From contig URAF01000017.1 of NCBI GenBank assembly GCA_900545885.1, positions 1 through 27,631 on the forward strand: a stretch of 27,631 bases of DNA, read 5' to 3'. The position numbers and the translations under genes were made by a program. Each line of letters opens with the position of its first letter. Position 1 is the stretch's first letter. The stretch comes from an uncultured Eubacteriales bacterium (GTDB lineage Bacteria; Bacillota; Clostridia; Christensenellales; CAG-917). The notes beneath the pieces were generated by a model. That model was not told the DNA's origin. It ran no database searches and worked only from the letters and a program-made list of their open reading frames with translations. Shown piece after piece: positions 15,219-24,922 of this stretch.

Positions 15219-15247
15219 TTTACTTTTACGATAAAAACTGATATAAT
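15219..15247 (+). promoter_or_regulatory. Promoter of the WYL regulator and defence operon
   Basis: TTTACT (15219-15224), 17 nt, then a perfect TATAAT (15242-15247). No other promoter of this quality was found before the end of the vsr gene, and the genes overlap, so it may drive all seven genes. The predicted leader is about 90 nt. Confidence 0.7.
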
Positions 15248-15288
15248 TGTTATAAGGCGAAGTTTGTACTTTGCTTTGCACGGAAAAT

Positions 15289-15321
15289 GTTCAGTTGATT
15301 GCATTTTGCAAACACCTGAAC
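15289..15321 (+). promoter_or_regulatory. Possible operator in the WYL leader
   Basis: GTTCAG (15289-15294) and CTGAAC (15316-15321) are an inverted repeat with a 21-nt centre, between the promoter and the WYL ribosome site. WYL regulators of defence loci commonly bind inverted repeats near their own promoter. This one is short and widely spaced, so it is only a candidate. Confidence 0.3.
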
Positions 15322-15345
15322 GCATTTATACAGACGGAGCGCGTA

Positions 15346-16383
15346 ATGGGTAAAGAGAATTTCTCGAAAATCAAACTCCTGAAGATCTGGGAGATCCTGA
15401 AACAGGAAAGCGACGAAGATCATCCGCTCTCCACCGGGGAACTTCTCGCCCGTCTTGAAAAAAACGGCGTTGCCTGCGACCGCAAAACGCTTTATCAGGA
15501 TATAGCCGCATTAAACTCTTTCGGTTACGAGGTCATCTGTAAGCGCGGACAGCATAGCAATTCTTATTATGTGGTGGACAGGAGCTTCGATGTCCCCGAA
15601 CTTCGCGTTCTCATCGACGCTGTACAGGCGGCAAGTTTCATCACCGAAAGAAAAACAGCGGAACTTATTGACAAGATCGCGGCTCTCGGCGGCAGCAACC
15701 GCGCGGAGATTCTGAAGCGCAATATCGTCGAGTTCAACACTACGAAGCACTCCAACGAGAGCATTTATTACAGCATCAATGCCATAGAGGACGGTATCCT
15801 TTCAGAGCGGAAAATCTCTTTCAGGTATTTCGACCTCGACCGCAGCGGTGAACGGCAGCTTCGTAAGGATGGCGAGCGTTATGTCGTCAATCCCGTGGCG
15901 ATGGTGTTTGCAAATGACAATTACTACCTCGTCTGCTATCACGACAAGCACAAGAATACGGCAAGTTACCGCATTGACCGTATGCTTGATGTCCAAGTGA
16001 CGGACGAACCCGTCAACAGGAATGCGCGCCCGAAATCGTTGAATGTTTCCGAGCATCGCAAACAGGCGTTTTCCATGTTCGGCGGCAAGAGTGTTCAGGT
16101 GCGCTTCGAGGCAGATCCCGACCTGCTGGATGTCATCTATGATAAGTTCGGCGAGAAAGCCGTCATTATCAGTTGCGGAGACGACCGCATTCAATTTACC
16201 GCCACCGTTCAGCTCAGCCCTGTTTTCTTCGGCTGGTGCTGCACCTTCGGAGACCGACTGAAAATCATCTCTCCCAAAGAAGTCGTTGAGGGAATGAAAA
16301 ATTGGGTAGATAAAATCGCCGGTGTTTATTCGCCCAAGAGTTATGCGGTGACAGATGAAAAAGGAGAACTGAGATGTCTGTAA
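15346..16383 (+). CDS. WYL-domain transcription regulator of the defence operon
   Basis: A 345-residue DNA-binding regulator. An N-terminal winged helix (about 8-75; STGELLARLEKNGVACDRKTLYQDI) is followed by a WYL domain (about 155-220; ISFRYFDLD, then NPVAMVFANDNYYLVCYHD and YRIDRM) and a C-terminal WCX-like part. WYL domains bind nucleic acid or nucleotide ligands; BrxR and CapW are known repressors of phage-defence loci with this layout. The ATG at 15346 has GGAG 6 nt upstream. The last 10 bp overlap the MORC-like ATPase gene, so it is translationally linked to the operon it probably controls. Its base composition is like the element backbone, not like the AT-rich genes that follow. Confidence 0.93.
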   Translation: MGKENFSKIKLLKIWEILKQESDEDHPLSTGELLARLEKNGVACDRKTLYQDIAALNSFGYEVICKRGQHSNSYYVVDRSFDVPELRVLIDAVQAASFITERKTAELIDKIAALGGSNRAEILKRNIVEFNTTKHSNESIYYSINAIEDGILSERKISFRYFDLDRSGERQLRKDGERYVVNPVAMVFANDNYYLVCYHDKHKNTASYRIDRMLDVQVTDEPVNRNARPKSLNVSEHRKQAFSMFGGKSVQVRFEADPDLLDVIYDKFGEKAVIISCGDDRIQFTATVQLSPVFFGWCCTFGDRLKIISPKEVVEGMKNWVDKIAGVYSPKSYAVTDEKGELRCL

Positions 16384-17855
16384 GGATTGAAAACACCCCC
16401 TCACCAAGTGTTCTCATGAATTCAATGAGATCCATCGGATATACCTTCAAAACGGCGTTAGCAGATATCGTGGATAATTCAATTTCTGCGGGGGCGAAGA
16501 ACATTTACATAAATGTGCCGATCAATGACTCGGAATTATTCGTTTCTGTATTGGATGACGGGCGAGGTATGACCAGAAATGAACTGTTTAATGCTATGAA
16601 ATATGGCAGTAACCGCGAATATAGTTCTTCAGATCTCGGACGTTTTGGCTTAGGACTAAAGTCCGCATCGCTCTCACAATGCAGAATATTGACAGTCATA
16701 TCTAAAAATGGCAGTGACATTTCAGGCTTTCAATGGAATCTTGATCTTGTATTAAAGGATAAAAAATGGGATTGTATTGAACTGGACGAGACAGAAATTT
16801 CCGGAACGCCGATGGCAGATGTTTTAATCAACTTGCCCATGGGAACTTTGGTCGTGTGGCAGAATTTCGATATTGCCTATAAAAAAAGTAACGGTCGTGT
16901 CCGCGAATACTTGTCTGATGAAATGGCAGAAGCAGAAAAACATTTGTGCCTTGTGTTTCACAGATTTTTGTCCAACAGGTTTAAGCCACTGAATATTTTT
17001 ATTAACAATGATGCGCTTGTCCCCCTTGACCCTTTTTTGGAGGATCATGCTAAAACAGATTCTAAAAAAGTAAGCGAACTGACCATAAACGATTCTGTTA
17101 TAAAAATTCAGCCTTATATACTTCCCCACATGTCTGACCTCACAGAGGCAGATATTGCAAAACTCGGCGGAATTGATTCTCTGCGTAGTGATCAGGGGTT
17201 TTACATATACAGGAATGACCGCCTTATAATTTACGGAAAATGGTTTCGTCTTTCATCAACCGGCGTGTTGCCGGAAATTCTGAAATATGGACGCATAAAA
17301 GTTGACATCCCGAATTCTCTTGATGACATATGGGATATCGATATCAAAAAACAGAACGCTACAATTCCCAGACAAGTGATGAATCAACTGAAAAAAGTTG
17401 TTTCGGATGTATGCGCGCGTTCAAAAGACAAAACAACCAAAAGAGTTCGGCTGAGTTTGGAACGTGACGACAATAAAATCTGGAATAAATCTCTTAATAA
17501 GCAAAAGAAAGAATGTTTTTATATAAACAAAGAATCTGCTTTTATAAGACGTTTCCTGGATGATTTTGATGATAAAGACAGGAATAAAATTCTGAATTTT
17601 ATTGATGCCATTTCCGTCTCGATTCCTTATGACGACATATACAACTCAATCTGCAATAAAAATAATGCTACAGAGCCGGAAGAAGATCAAATTGATGCTA
17701 TAGTAATGGAAGGAGTGGTACAATTTAAAAAAACGAAACAGATTGTGCAGAAATGCAATGAAGAAGTTTTGGCTATAGTGACGAAGTATGAGCCGTTCAA
17801 TCATCCGATGATAGCCCAAAGAATAATGGAGATCGTAGAAAATGAGAACGCGTGA
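16374..17855 (+). CDS. MORC/MutL-like GHKL ATPase
   Basis: A 493-residue ATPase with the Bergerat fold. The N box is ADIVDNSISAG (30-40), with Asn35 for Mg-ATP; the G1 box is DDGRGM (61-66); the G2 box is GRFGLGLKSAS (89-99). An S5-like segment follows (about 260-330; QGFYIYRNDRLIIYGKWF), as in MutL and MORC proteins. The position of the usual catalytic Glu is Asp31, which I believe is common in this prokaryotic subfamily. Such proteins close as ATP-driven clamps on DNA. Prokaryotic MORC-like ATPases are known from gene neighbourhoods to belong to restriction-modification systems. It overlaps the WYL gene upstream (10 bp) and the Z1 gene downstream (14 bp). The family is clear; the exact role in this system is inferred. 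Confidence 0.9.
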   Translation: MSVRIENTPSPSVLMNSMRSIGYTFKTALADIVDNSISAGAKNIYINVPINDSELFVSVLDDGRGMTRNELFNAMKYGSNREYSSSDLGRFGLGLKSASLSQCRILTVISKNGSDISGFQWNLDLVLKDKKWDCIELDETEISGTPMADVLINLPMGTLVVWQNFDIAYKKSNGRVREYLSDEMAEAEKHLCLVFHRFLSNRFKPLNIFINNDALVPLDPFLEDHAKTDSKKVSELTINDSVIKIQPYILPHMSDLTEADIAKLGGIDSLRSDQGFYIYRNDRLIIYGKWFRLSSTGVLPEILKYGRIKVDIPNSLDDIWDIDIKKQNATIPRQVMNQLKKVVSDVCARSKDKTTKRVRLSLERDDNKIWNKSLNKQKKECFYINKESAFIRRFLDDFDDKDRNKILNFIDAISVSIPYDDIYNSICNKNNATEPEEDQIDAIVMEGVVQFKKTKQIVQKCNEEVLAIVTKYEPFNHPMIAQRIMEIVENENA

Positions 17856-20616
17856 GGAAGTATTTGATATATATTTGGATCAGTATTCAAATGATCTGCG
17901 GGTAAAGAAAATATCCAACCCATTTTATATACCTGACGAAAAAAGTATAGTTGATTCTATGCAAAAAGCGCAGGAAATGTATAGCCATGAATTACCTGAA
18001 ATTGTATTGTCCGATTCTGAGCGGCTGCTCGTTATCAACAAAATAAAAGCAGTTCATTCGGTTTACCAGGAAGAAGGCGACGTTCTTCTCGGTGATTATG
18101 ATCATGATTACAAGTGGTACGATAATTTTCTGGAAGAAGGTCACGATGAATACTATTGGACAAGATATAAAAATTATCTTGCTGTCCAAAAGCATTTTCC
18201 GCCGGAAGTAATCAAACGGTTGGAAGAGACAACGCTTCGGAGAATTATGTCCTATCTTGGCAATCCGAATGAATCCGACAGTGTTTTTTCTGTCCGAGGT
18301 CTTGTCATGGGAGATGTTCAGTCCGGCAAAACATCAAATTATCTGGGCTTGGTAACAAAGGCCGCCGATGCCGGATATAAAGTTATATTTATACTGACAG
18401 GAACGATAGAAAACCTTCGCAAACAAACACAGGAACGCGTTGAAGAAGGCTTTGTGGGATATGATGTGACAACTGCGGCGGATGTCGGGGTCGGGCGTGG
18501 AGACAGGATGCCGCGGCTGTTTACAAGTCGCGCAAAGGATTTTGTCGCCGATGACGACCAGAACACTAACATCAGGATAAGCACATATCCCAGTGAGCCA
18601 ATGGTGTTCGTTATCAAAAAAAATGTAAGCGTTCTGAAAAAGGTGTTCCTGTCTTTTAAAAATATCAACACAACACGGCAATACCAAAGAATTAATGTTC
18701 CTATGCTGATGATCGATGATGAAGCAGATAATGCAAGTATCAACACGCATAAACAAGATGATGATCCGACTAAAATCAATAATTATATACGCAAAATCCT
18801 TGCGCTTTTTACAAGAAGTTGTTATGTCGGATTTACCGCAACTCCTTTTGCCAATGTCTTTATAAATTATGACAGCGACGACGAAATGCTGCGCGATGAT
18901 TTATTTCCCAGAGACTTTATCTACTCGTTAAAAGCTCCTTCAAATTATTATGGTCCCCGGAAATATTTCTTCGAGGAAAATGAAAATGTGCGGGAGATAA
19001 AAGACGGGAACGAAAATATCTTCCCGATGAAACATAAAAAAGACTGGCACGGAGATAAATTATTTAACTCGGTTTATTATGCTGTGAATGCATTTTTACT
19101 GGCAAATGCAATACGCGATATACGCGATGGCGGCAGCAGCATACGAACCAACCGGTCAATGCTTATCAACATGACGCGCTTTACCAAAGTGCAGCTCGTT
19201 ATAAAGGATATAATTACTGATTATTTCCTCACCGTTAAAAATGCCTTGAAGCAGACGTATAAACTTGATGTGGAATATGCTCTGACAAATCCTTTGGTGT
19301 CCTCATTACATGAGACTTTTAACAAAGAGTATGGGAACATAATCTCAGACGGTACTACCTTGACTTGGACTAAGGTGTTCCCAAGAATATACGATTCAAT
19401 AAAAAATATCCAGATTGTTGTTGTCAACTCATCCAAACAATCAGCAAAAATTGATTATGAAGCACATAAAGATACGGGTTTACGCGTTATTGCAATCGGA
19501 GGTTTAGCTTTATCAAGAGGGCTTACTCTTGAAGGATTGTGTGTCAGTTATTTTTATCGGAATACAGCAACATTTGATGTTCTGATGCAAATGGGCAGAT
19601 GGTTCGGCTATCGTGAAGGATATGCTGATTTGTGTAAAATATTTATAACTAAAGACTCTGCAAAATATTATCGCTATATCTGCAGTTCAATTGAGGACTT
19701 GCGGAAAGATATTGAAGTTATGGGGAAACAAGGTAAAAAACCTGAAGAATATGGTATACGCGTAAGGAACGATTCCATTGAACTTGGTATTACGGCAGCC
19801 AATAAAAGCAGAAACACCAAGAAACAAAGATATTACAAATCTTTTTATGGCAATATCTTTGAAACCCCTTACCTTCATCGTGATCTCGGAATTATTGAAC
19901 AGAATATCAATGCTGCAAAAAATTTCCTGAGCGGGATAGATGTCGCAACAAAGGATTCGTCTGTAAGACATCCGTATTTCAGAAATATTCCTAAGGACAG
20001 AATTCTGAAATTGCTGGGTGAGATAACTGTACATAAACTGAACGGAAACTTTGATATACACCAGATAACGGATTTTCTGCGCAGAACTGATTCCGAGCTG
20101 GATTATTTTGACGTGCTTGTTATCGGAGGAGAAAAAGACAACGAACACAGGTTTATTTTCCCTGCTCTGCACATTGATAACCCTTTGGTGCGCAGAAATT
20201 ATGATGTCCCCGATGATGATCCGACGGTGATCCGAATCAGCAGACAAAGGGCACGCTTGGGCGGGCGCGCCGATGCAAAAAACGGACTTGACAAATCGCA
20301 GTGCCCTAAAGGAGATGATATACGGGCACAACAATATATGATTAAGGGGCGAAATCCGCTTTTCATTATTTACTTTATTGATCCGGATAACAGTGATCTG
20401 GAAAATGAGGAGATTTTTACTGGAGTATCGGCTAGTGAAAATATTAAAGTCAGAAGAGAATTGCAGACAAGGCGCTATAATTACTTGATCGGTTTTGCAA
20501 TCGCTTTTCCTGAAAAGGAAAATGCCGTCAGTGAAAGTATTATGTATACGGTCAATAAGTCCGTCAACTATTTTGATAAAGACCATGATGACGAGGGGGA
20601 TGACTGCAATGAATAA
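17842..20616 (+). CDS. Z1-domain superfamily II ATPase/helicase-like protein
   Basis: A 924-residue motor protein. The Walker A motif is GDVQSGKTS (157-165), Walker B is DDEAD (292-296), and TATP (332-335) is the motif III equivalent. The conserved C-terminal helicase half, characteristic of Z1 proteins, includes GGLALSRGLTLEGL (553-566) and QMGRWFGYREGY (583-594) with the likely arginine finger. Z1 proteins are predicted to be DNA translocases of restriction systems and occur with MORC-like ATPases, AIPR proteins and nucleases. The ATG overlaps the preceding gene by 14 bp. About 300 residues beyond the motor (from about 620) have no motif I recognise and may contact the partner nuclease or target DNA. 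Confidence 0.92.
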   Translation: MRTREEVFDIYLDQYSNDLRVKKISNPFYIPDEKSIVDSMQKAQEMYSHELPEIVLSDSERLLVINKIKAVHSVYQEEGDVLLGDYDHDYKWYDNFLEEGHDEYYWTRYKNYLAVQKHFPPEVIKRLEETTLRRIMSYLGNPNESDSVFSVRGLVMGDVQSGKTSNYLGLVTKAADAGYKVIFILTGTIENLRKQTQERVEEGFVGYDVTTAADVGVGRGDRMPRLFTSRAKDFVADDDQNTNIRISTYPSEPMVFVIKKNVSVLKKVFLSFKNINTTRQYQRINVPMLMIDDEADNASINTHKQDDDPTKINNYIRKILALFTRSCYVGFTATPFANVFINYDSDDEMLRDDLFPRDFIYSLKAPSNYYGPRKYFFEENENVREIKDGNENIFPMKHKKDWHGDKLFNSVYYAVNAFLLANAIRDIRDGGSSIRTNRSMLINMTRFTKVQLVIKDIITDYFLTVKNALKQTYKLDVEYALTNPLVSSLHETFNKEYGNIISDGTTLTWTKVFPRIYDSIKNIQIVVVNSSKQSAKIDYEAHKDTGLRVIAIGGLALSRGLTLEGLCVSYFYRNTATFDVLMQMGRWFGYREGYADLCKIFITKDSAKYYRYICSSIEDLRKDIEVMGKQGKKPEEYGIRVRNDSIELGITAANKSRNTKKQRYYKSFYGNIFETPYLHRDLGIIEQNINAAKNFLSGIDVATKDSSVRHPYFRNIPKDRILKLLGEITVHKLNGNFDIHQITDFLRRTDSELDYFDVLVIGGEKDNEHRFIFPALHIDNPLVRRNYDVPDDDPTVIRISRQRARLGGRADAKNGLDKSQCPKGDDIRAQQYMIKGRNPLFIIYFIDPDNSDLENEEIFTGVSASENIKVRRELQTRRYNYLIGFAIAFPEKENAVSESIMYTVNKSVNYFDKDHDDEGDDCNE

Positions 20617-21529
20617 GAACGACGTCAGGCAAAAACTGTCGCTCATTCTCAATAACTCAGAATATATCCGCGTTTCTGAAACGCATCCTTTGGAATTATA
20701 TCTGGGTAAAAACGAAAAAGGAAATCCGACTCTGCGGTATAACGGATTGTTTCAACCTGTGAAAATTACCGGAAACAACCTGTTGGAGATAAAACAGATC
20801 AAGACGCCGGATTATTATTCATTGTTGTTCTCTTTCAACTCCGCTGAAAATTTGTCTTTATTCTGTAATTTCTGTGAAGATATTATTACGCAGACTGAAA
20901 ATTATACCGGTGATAACGGATATATTGAAATCGTGAACCGATACAATCAATGGAAGAAGATGTTTTACAGCTCATCAAAGCTGTTGAATGAGAATGAGAT
21001 CATCGGATTACTCGGAGAGCTTTTGTTCTTCAAAAATTATGCCGCAAAAAAGTATGGAACAACGATGGGGGTAAACGGATGGAGTGGTCCGGTGCCTACG
21101 CATAAAGATTTTTCCTACGGCGATGATTGGTTTGAAATTAAAACCATTAATTCTTTCAGGAATTCTGTTTTTATATCTTCTTTGGAACAACTGGACAGCG
21201 AAAATGAAGGACATCTGATTGTGTATCGGCTGGAAAAAATGAGTCCCAGCTTTAATGGCATTTCTTTGAATCCCCTTGTAGCTGAAATCATGTCGGAGCT
21301 GCAGTTGGACACAGACAGAGATATTTTTGCAGAGAAACTTAAACAAGCCGGATATGCATACAGCGAAGTGTATGATAATTATGTCTATAATTTGGTCTCG
21401 GTGGATAATTATTCGGTAAAGGATGATTTTCCACGGCTGAAAGCAGCATTGCTGCCAGCCGGAGTTGCCAAAGTACAATATGAAATCATGCTGACACTTA
21501 TAGAAAAGTTCAAGGAGAAGCTGGTATGA
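20609..21529 (+). CDS. PD-(D/E)XK nuclease-fold protein (DUF4420-like)
   Basis: A 306-residue predicted nuclease and the best candidate for the cutting subunit. The core has Glu137 in IIGLLGELLFF, Asp167 in THKDFSYGDDW, and Glu176-x-Lys178 in FEIKT, matching the E, D and ExK residues of the fold. The first 120 residues are a beta-rich domain that may bind DNA or a partner. The ATG at 20609 is preferred because GAGGGGG ends 9 nt upstream; an ATG at 20600 in the same frame would be too close. It overlaps the Z1 gene by 8 bp and the AIPR gene by 4 bp. Assignment to the DUF4420 family is from memory of its gene context. Confidence 0.85.
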   Translation: MNKNDVRQKLSLILNNSEYIRVSETHPLELYLGKNEKGNPTLRYNGLFQPVKITGNNLLEIKQIKTPDYYSLLFSFNSAENLSLFCNFCEDIITQTENYTGDNGYIEIVNRYNQWKKMFYSSSKLLNENEIIGLLGELLFFKNYAAKKYGTTMGVNGWSGPVPTHKDFSYGDDWFEIKTINSFRNSVFISSLEQLDSENEGHLIVYRLEKMSPSFNGISLNPLVAEIMSELQLDTDRDIFAEKLKQAGYAYSEVYDNYVYNLVSVDNYSVKDDFPRLKAALLPAGVAKVQYEIMLTLIEKFKEKLV

Positions 21530-23622
21530 ATATGGCTTTTGAAGAATACAAAAAAGAATATCTTGATGACATACGGATCAACGCTCAGATAGAGAGTGTT
21601 TTGCCTGACGAATATTTTCTTGAAGACGCGTTGGACAAACTGACTGCGATGGGAGAATTGACAGATCCCGTTATAAGACCTATACAAAAGCGCTGTCGGA
21701 ATAATAAAATTATGGCGTTTGATGCATATGGATTTGATGCATCAGATAAATCGTTTGTGCTTATATCAAATGACTTCAAAGATACAGCTGATGCCACTCT
21801 GACAAGAACCGAACTGGACACGATTCGTACCAGGATGCTGAATTTTATCCAGGAGGCGTTTGATGAGCGGTTGCAGGAATATTTTGATCTTACCGATGAA
21901 ATGCTTCCGGTAGGACGAAATATTGCGCGAAGAATGAAAAAAGATTACGTTGATCTTGATAATGATGATTCCATCGATCAGATTAAACTGTATATCATTA
22001 CCAATAAAACACTCAGCGATAAAGTAACTTCTTTGAGGTGTGATGATTTTCTTGATAAACGAGTTGAGCTGAATGTCTGGAGCATCAAGCGTTTTTATGA
22101 TCTGTATCAATCAGGAAAAGACAGGGAGCCTATATTGATTGAAACTGACAAATACGGCATAAAGGGTATTCCGTGTATCAAGGCAGAGATGTCCGGCAAT
22201 CTTGACTATGACGCTTATCTTGCAATTGTTCCCGGGTATTTCTTGCATAGCATTTATTATGACCACGGCTCGAGGTTGCTTGAAGGGAATGTCCGAGCTT
22301 TTTTGAGCAACCGAGGGAAAATAAATAAGGGCATTCGTGAAACGATAAGAAAAGAGCCGACCAAATTTTTTGCATATAACAACGGTATTGCATGTACGGC
22401 TGCGAAGATTACATTATCTGATGATAAGAGATTTATAACTTCAATGGAAGATCTGCAGATTATTAACGGCGGACAAACTACAGCTTCCCTTACATCAGCT
22501 GTGATTAAGGACAAGTTGCCATTGGACAATATTTTTGTTCCGATGAAACTGACTGTTGTTAAGAATGATGATTATGATATGATGATACAGAATATCTCCA
22601 GGTACGCAAACAGTCAGAATTCTGTAAAAAACTCCGACTTTTTCTCTAATCATCCGTTTCACAGAGTTTTTGAAGCCTTGTCCAAGAAGATTCCTGCCCC
22701 TGTTTCTGGTGATAATGTCAACAATACTTTCTGGTATTATGAACGTTCACGCGGAAAATATGACCAGGAGCAATTCAAAATCACCCGTAAGAGTGAAAAA
22801 GAGGCATTTGCTCGGAGATATCCCAAAAGTCAGCTTATCAAAAAGGAAGATCTTGCTAAGTTTTTTACCTGCGCAGAACTTCTTCGTCCGGACGTAGTGA
22901 GCAAAGGCGGCGAAAAGTGCATGTCGTTTTTTGCCGAATACATAGACAGTCAGTATCAGAAAACACCGGAATATTTTAATGATGAGTTTTTCAAACTTGC
23001 AATCTGTTATGCTATATTATTCAAAGCTACAGATAAAATTGTGAAGAACTCAACTTGGTATATATCTGCAAGTTATATAAAGCCGTTTATCGTTCCATAT
23101 ACAATATCAAAAATCATCGTAAATCTGCCCAAAGGTTATTGTCTTGATTATGATTTGATATGGAGAAAGCAGACTTTATATCCGTCATTGAGCTGCCAGA
23201 TAGAAAAAGTAGCCCATGCCACTAATGAGTTCATCCGCAACTCTGTCGGATCGGCAAGAGAATATTGTTCTAAAGAAGAAACATGGAAAAGGTATAAAGA
23301 TGTGCCTTTGTCATTGGATCCTCAGTTTGTGAACGATCTCATATCCAAAGAAGTTATGGACGAGAGGATACAAGGAGAGATTAAAGAAAAAAAGCTTGAA
23401 AAAGATGTTAATTGGCTGGTCGAAATTTATAATCTTGGGAACAGCTATTGGACTGATCTGCTTAAGGAGGGCATGAAACGCCATATTCTTTCTCCTATGG
23501 AGACAGACCTGCTTAATTTAGCGATTGCATTTACTGCCGGTAAAAAAGTGCCGTCAGAAAAGCAAGCAAAACTAATATGGAAAATAAGAAACAAACTGGA
23601 TCAGGCTGGTGTGCTTATCTGA
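21526..23622 (+). CDS. AIPR (abortive infection phage resistance) family protein
   Basis: A 698-residue protein of the AIPR family, first linked to phage abortive infection. Family hallmarks are LLEGNVRAFL (251-260), KFFAYNNGIAC (280-290) and LQIINGGQTTASL (310-322). The biochemical activity is not established to my knowledge; a nucleic-acid-binding or sensing role has been suggested. The start codon overlaps the nuclease gene's stop (ATGA), so the two are translationally coupled. The methyltransferase gene follows 13 bp later. Together with MORC-like, Z1 and PD-(D/E)XK proteins it forms the effector set of the island. Confidence 0.9.
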   Translation: MNMAFEEYKKEYLDDIRINAQIESVLPDEYFLEDALDKLTAMGELTDPVIRPIQKRCRNNKIMAFDAYGFDASDKSFVLISNDFKDTADATLTRTELDTIRTRMLNFIQEAFDERLQEYFDLTDEMLPVGRNIARRMKKDYVDLDNDDSIDQIKLYIITNKTLSDKVTSLRCDDFLDKRVELNVWSIKRFYDLYQSGKDREPILIETDKYGIKGIPCIKAEMSGNLDYDAYLAIVPGYFLHSIYYDHGSRLLEGNVRAFLSNRGKINKGIRETIRKEPTKFFAYNNGIACTAAKITLSDDKRFITSMEDLQIINGGQTTASLTSAVIKDKLPLDNIFVPMKLTVVKNDDYDMMIQNISRYANSQNSVKNSDFFSNHPFHRVFEALSKKIPAPVSGDNVNNTFWYYERSRGKYDQEQFKITRKSEKEAFARRYPKSQLIKKEDLAKFFTCAELLRPDVVSKGGEKCMSFFAEYIDSQYQKTPEYFNDEFFKLAICYAILFKATDKIVKNSTWYISASYIKPFIVPYTISKIIVNLPKGYCLDYDLIWRKQTLYPSLSCQIEKVAHATNEFIRNSVGSAREYCSKEETWKRYKDVPLSLDPQFVNDLISKEVMDERIQGEIKEKKLEKDVNWLVEIYNLGNSYWTDLLKEGMKRHILSPMETDLLNLAIAFTAGKKVPSEKQAKLIWKIRNKLDQAGVLI

Positions 23623-23635
23623 TCGGCGGAGAAAA

Positions 23636-24922
23636 ATGAAAAAAGAATACAATATAGTAGAGCTTTTCAGCGGGATTGGCAGTCAGGCCCGCGCATTAAA
23701 AAACATCGGCATAAGAATAAATGTGCAAGCAACATGTGAATGGGATATACACGCATTCATAGCTTATGATGCTATACATGAAAGCTGCTTTAATCTTCCT
23801 GAAGTTGAACGACAGAACAAACAGGAGCTCCTTGATAAACTCAAAAATTATACTTTGAGTAATGATGGCAAAGAAGCTATGAACTATCAGACTTTGCGCT
23901 GTTACAGCGAAGAAGTTCTGAAGCGTATACTTTCCGCAATCAAACGTACAAATAATCTGGTTGATATCAGCAGCGTAACAGGAGTGCAAATGCCGGATGA
24001 TACTGACATTCTTACCTATTCTTTTCCGTGCCAGGATCTGTCTAATGTCGGGGCTTTTCATGGGTACAATAAAGGAATTGATATCAATTCGGGAAGCCGT
24101 TCAAGTTTGTTGTGGCAGGTAGGCAGAATACTTACAGAGATGTCGCTTTTGAGGAAATCACTCCCCCGCTATCTTATTATGGAAAATGTTCCGACTCTTT
24201 TGTCAGCACGGCACAGATCAAATTTTGAGAAGTGGATCAAGGAACTGAGCGATCTCGGGTATGAAAGCCAGTATATGCATGTTAATGCAAAAAATTATGG
24301 TATACCTCAAAACAGACCGCGGTTATTGATGATGAGTGTATTTGTTGGCGACAATATATCTCTGAAAAAAGAAATCAGGGAATTTTTTGCATCTTGGGGA
24401 GAAGACGAAACAAGAATCGTGAATGAGTACCAAAAGTCAGCCTACTACTGTCCGAAAAGCATAGCCCAACTGTTGCGTCTTTCATCGGATATGACTTCGC
24501 AATTATGGCATGAGGCTTTGGAATGTACTCCGAATGATACTGTATCCCGACGGAAAATCTGGGACGAAAATCCCAAGATCGTAAATGAGAACGGAGAAAT
24601 TACTACGGAAGAATTTATAAGAACAATAACTACAAAACAGGACAGGAATCCCAATTCCGGAAATATTTATTTCGATACTGGAATCAAGGAAAGAGGAAAA
24701 TTCCGATATTTGACACCAAGAGAGTGCTTATTATTTATGGGATTTACCGATGAAGATTATGACAAACTTCAGCAGAATAATCCGGAACAACGAGTAAGAA
24801 GCAAGCTGTTCCCTCGTGATAAAATTATCAGAATGGCAGGAAACAGTATCCCTGTAAAAATGCTGGAAGGGTTCTTTTTCCAGCTCTATCATACAGAGAG
24901 AATCCTGGAAAGATACGACTGA
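23636..24922 (+). CDS. dcm: DNA (cytosine-5) methyltransferase
   Basis: Methylates cytosine at C5 in a specific DNA sequence with S-adenosylmethionine, protecting host DNA from the partner nuclease. The 428-residue protein has the ordered motifs of the family: ELFSGIGSQ (9-17, motif I), SFPCQDLSNVG (129-139, motif IV, catalytic Cys132), IMENVP (181-186, motif VI), YGIPQNRPRL (221-230, motif VIII), RYLTPRECLLFMGF (motif IX) and MAGNSIPV (motif X). The stretch between VIII and IX is the target recognition domain; its site cannot be read from sequence. The ATG at 23636 is chosen over an upstream in-frame ATG for its GGCGGAG site. It overlaps vsr by one base. Confidence 0.96.
   Translation: MKKEYNIVELFSGIGSQARALKNIGIRINVQATCEWDIHAFIAYDAIHESCFNLPEVERQNKQELLDKLKNYTLSNDGKEAMNYQTLRCYSEEVLKRILSAIKRTNNLVDISSVTGVQMPDDTDILTYSFPCQDLSNVGAFHGYNKGIDINSGSRSSLLWQVGRILTEMSLLRKSLPRYLIMENVPTLLSARHRSNFEKWIKELSDLGYESQYMHVNAKNYGIPQNRPRLLMMSVFVGDNISLKKEIREFFASWGEDETRIVNEYQKSAYYCPKSIAQLLRLSSDMTSQLWHEALECTPNDTVSRRKIWDENPKIVNENGEITTEEFIRTITTKQDRNPNSGNIYFDTGIKERGKFRYLTPRECLLFMGFTDEDYDKLQQNNPEQRVRSKLFPRDKIIRMAGNSIPVKMLEGFFFQLYHTERILERYD

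Noticed and set aside
19687..20652. 321-codon minus-strand frame inside the Z1 gene
   Set aside because: No ribosome site or motif, and it lies antisense to a conserved helicase-like domain.
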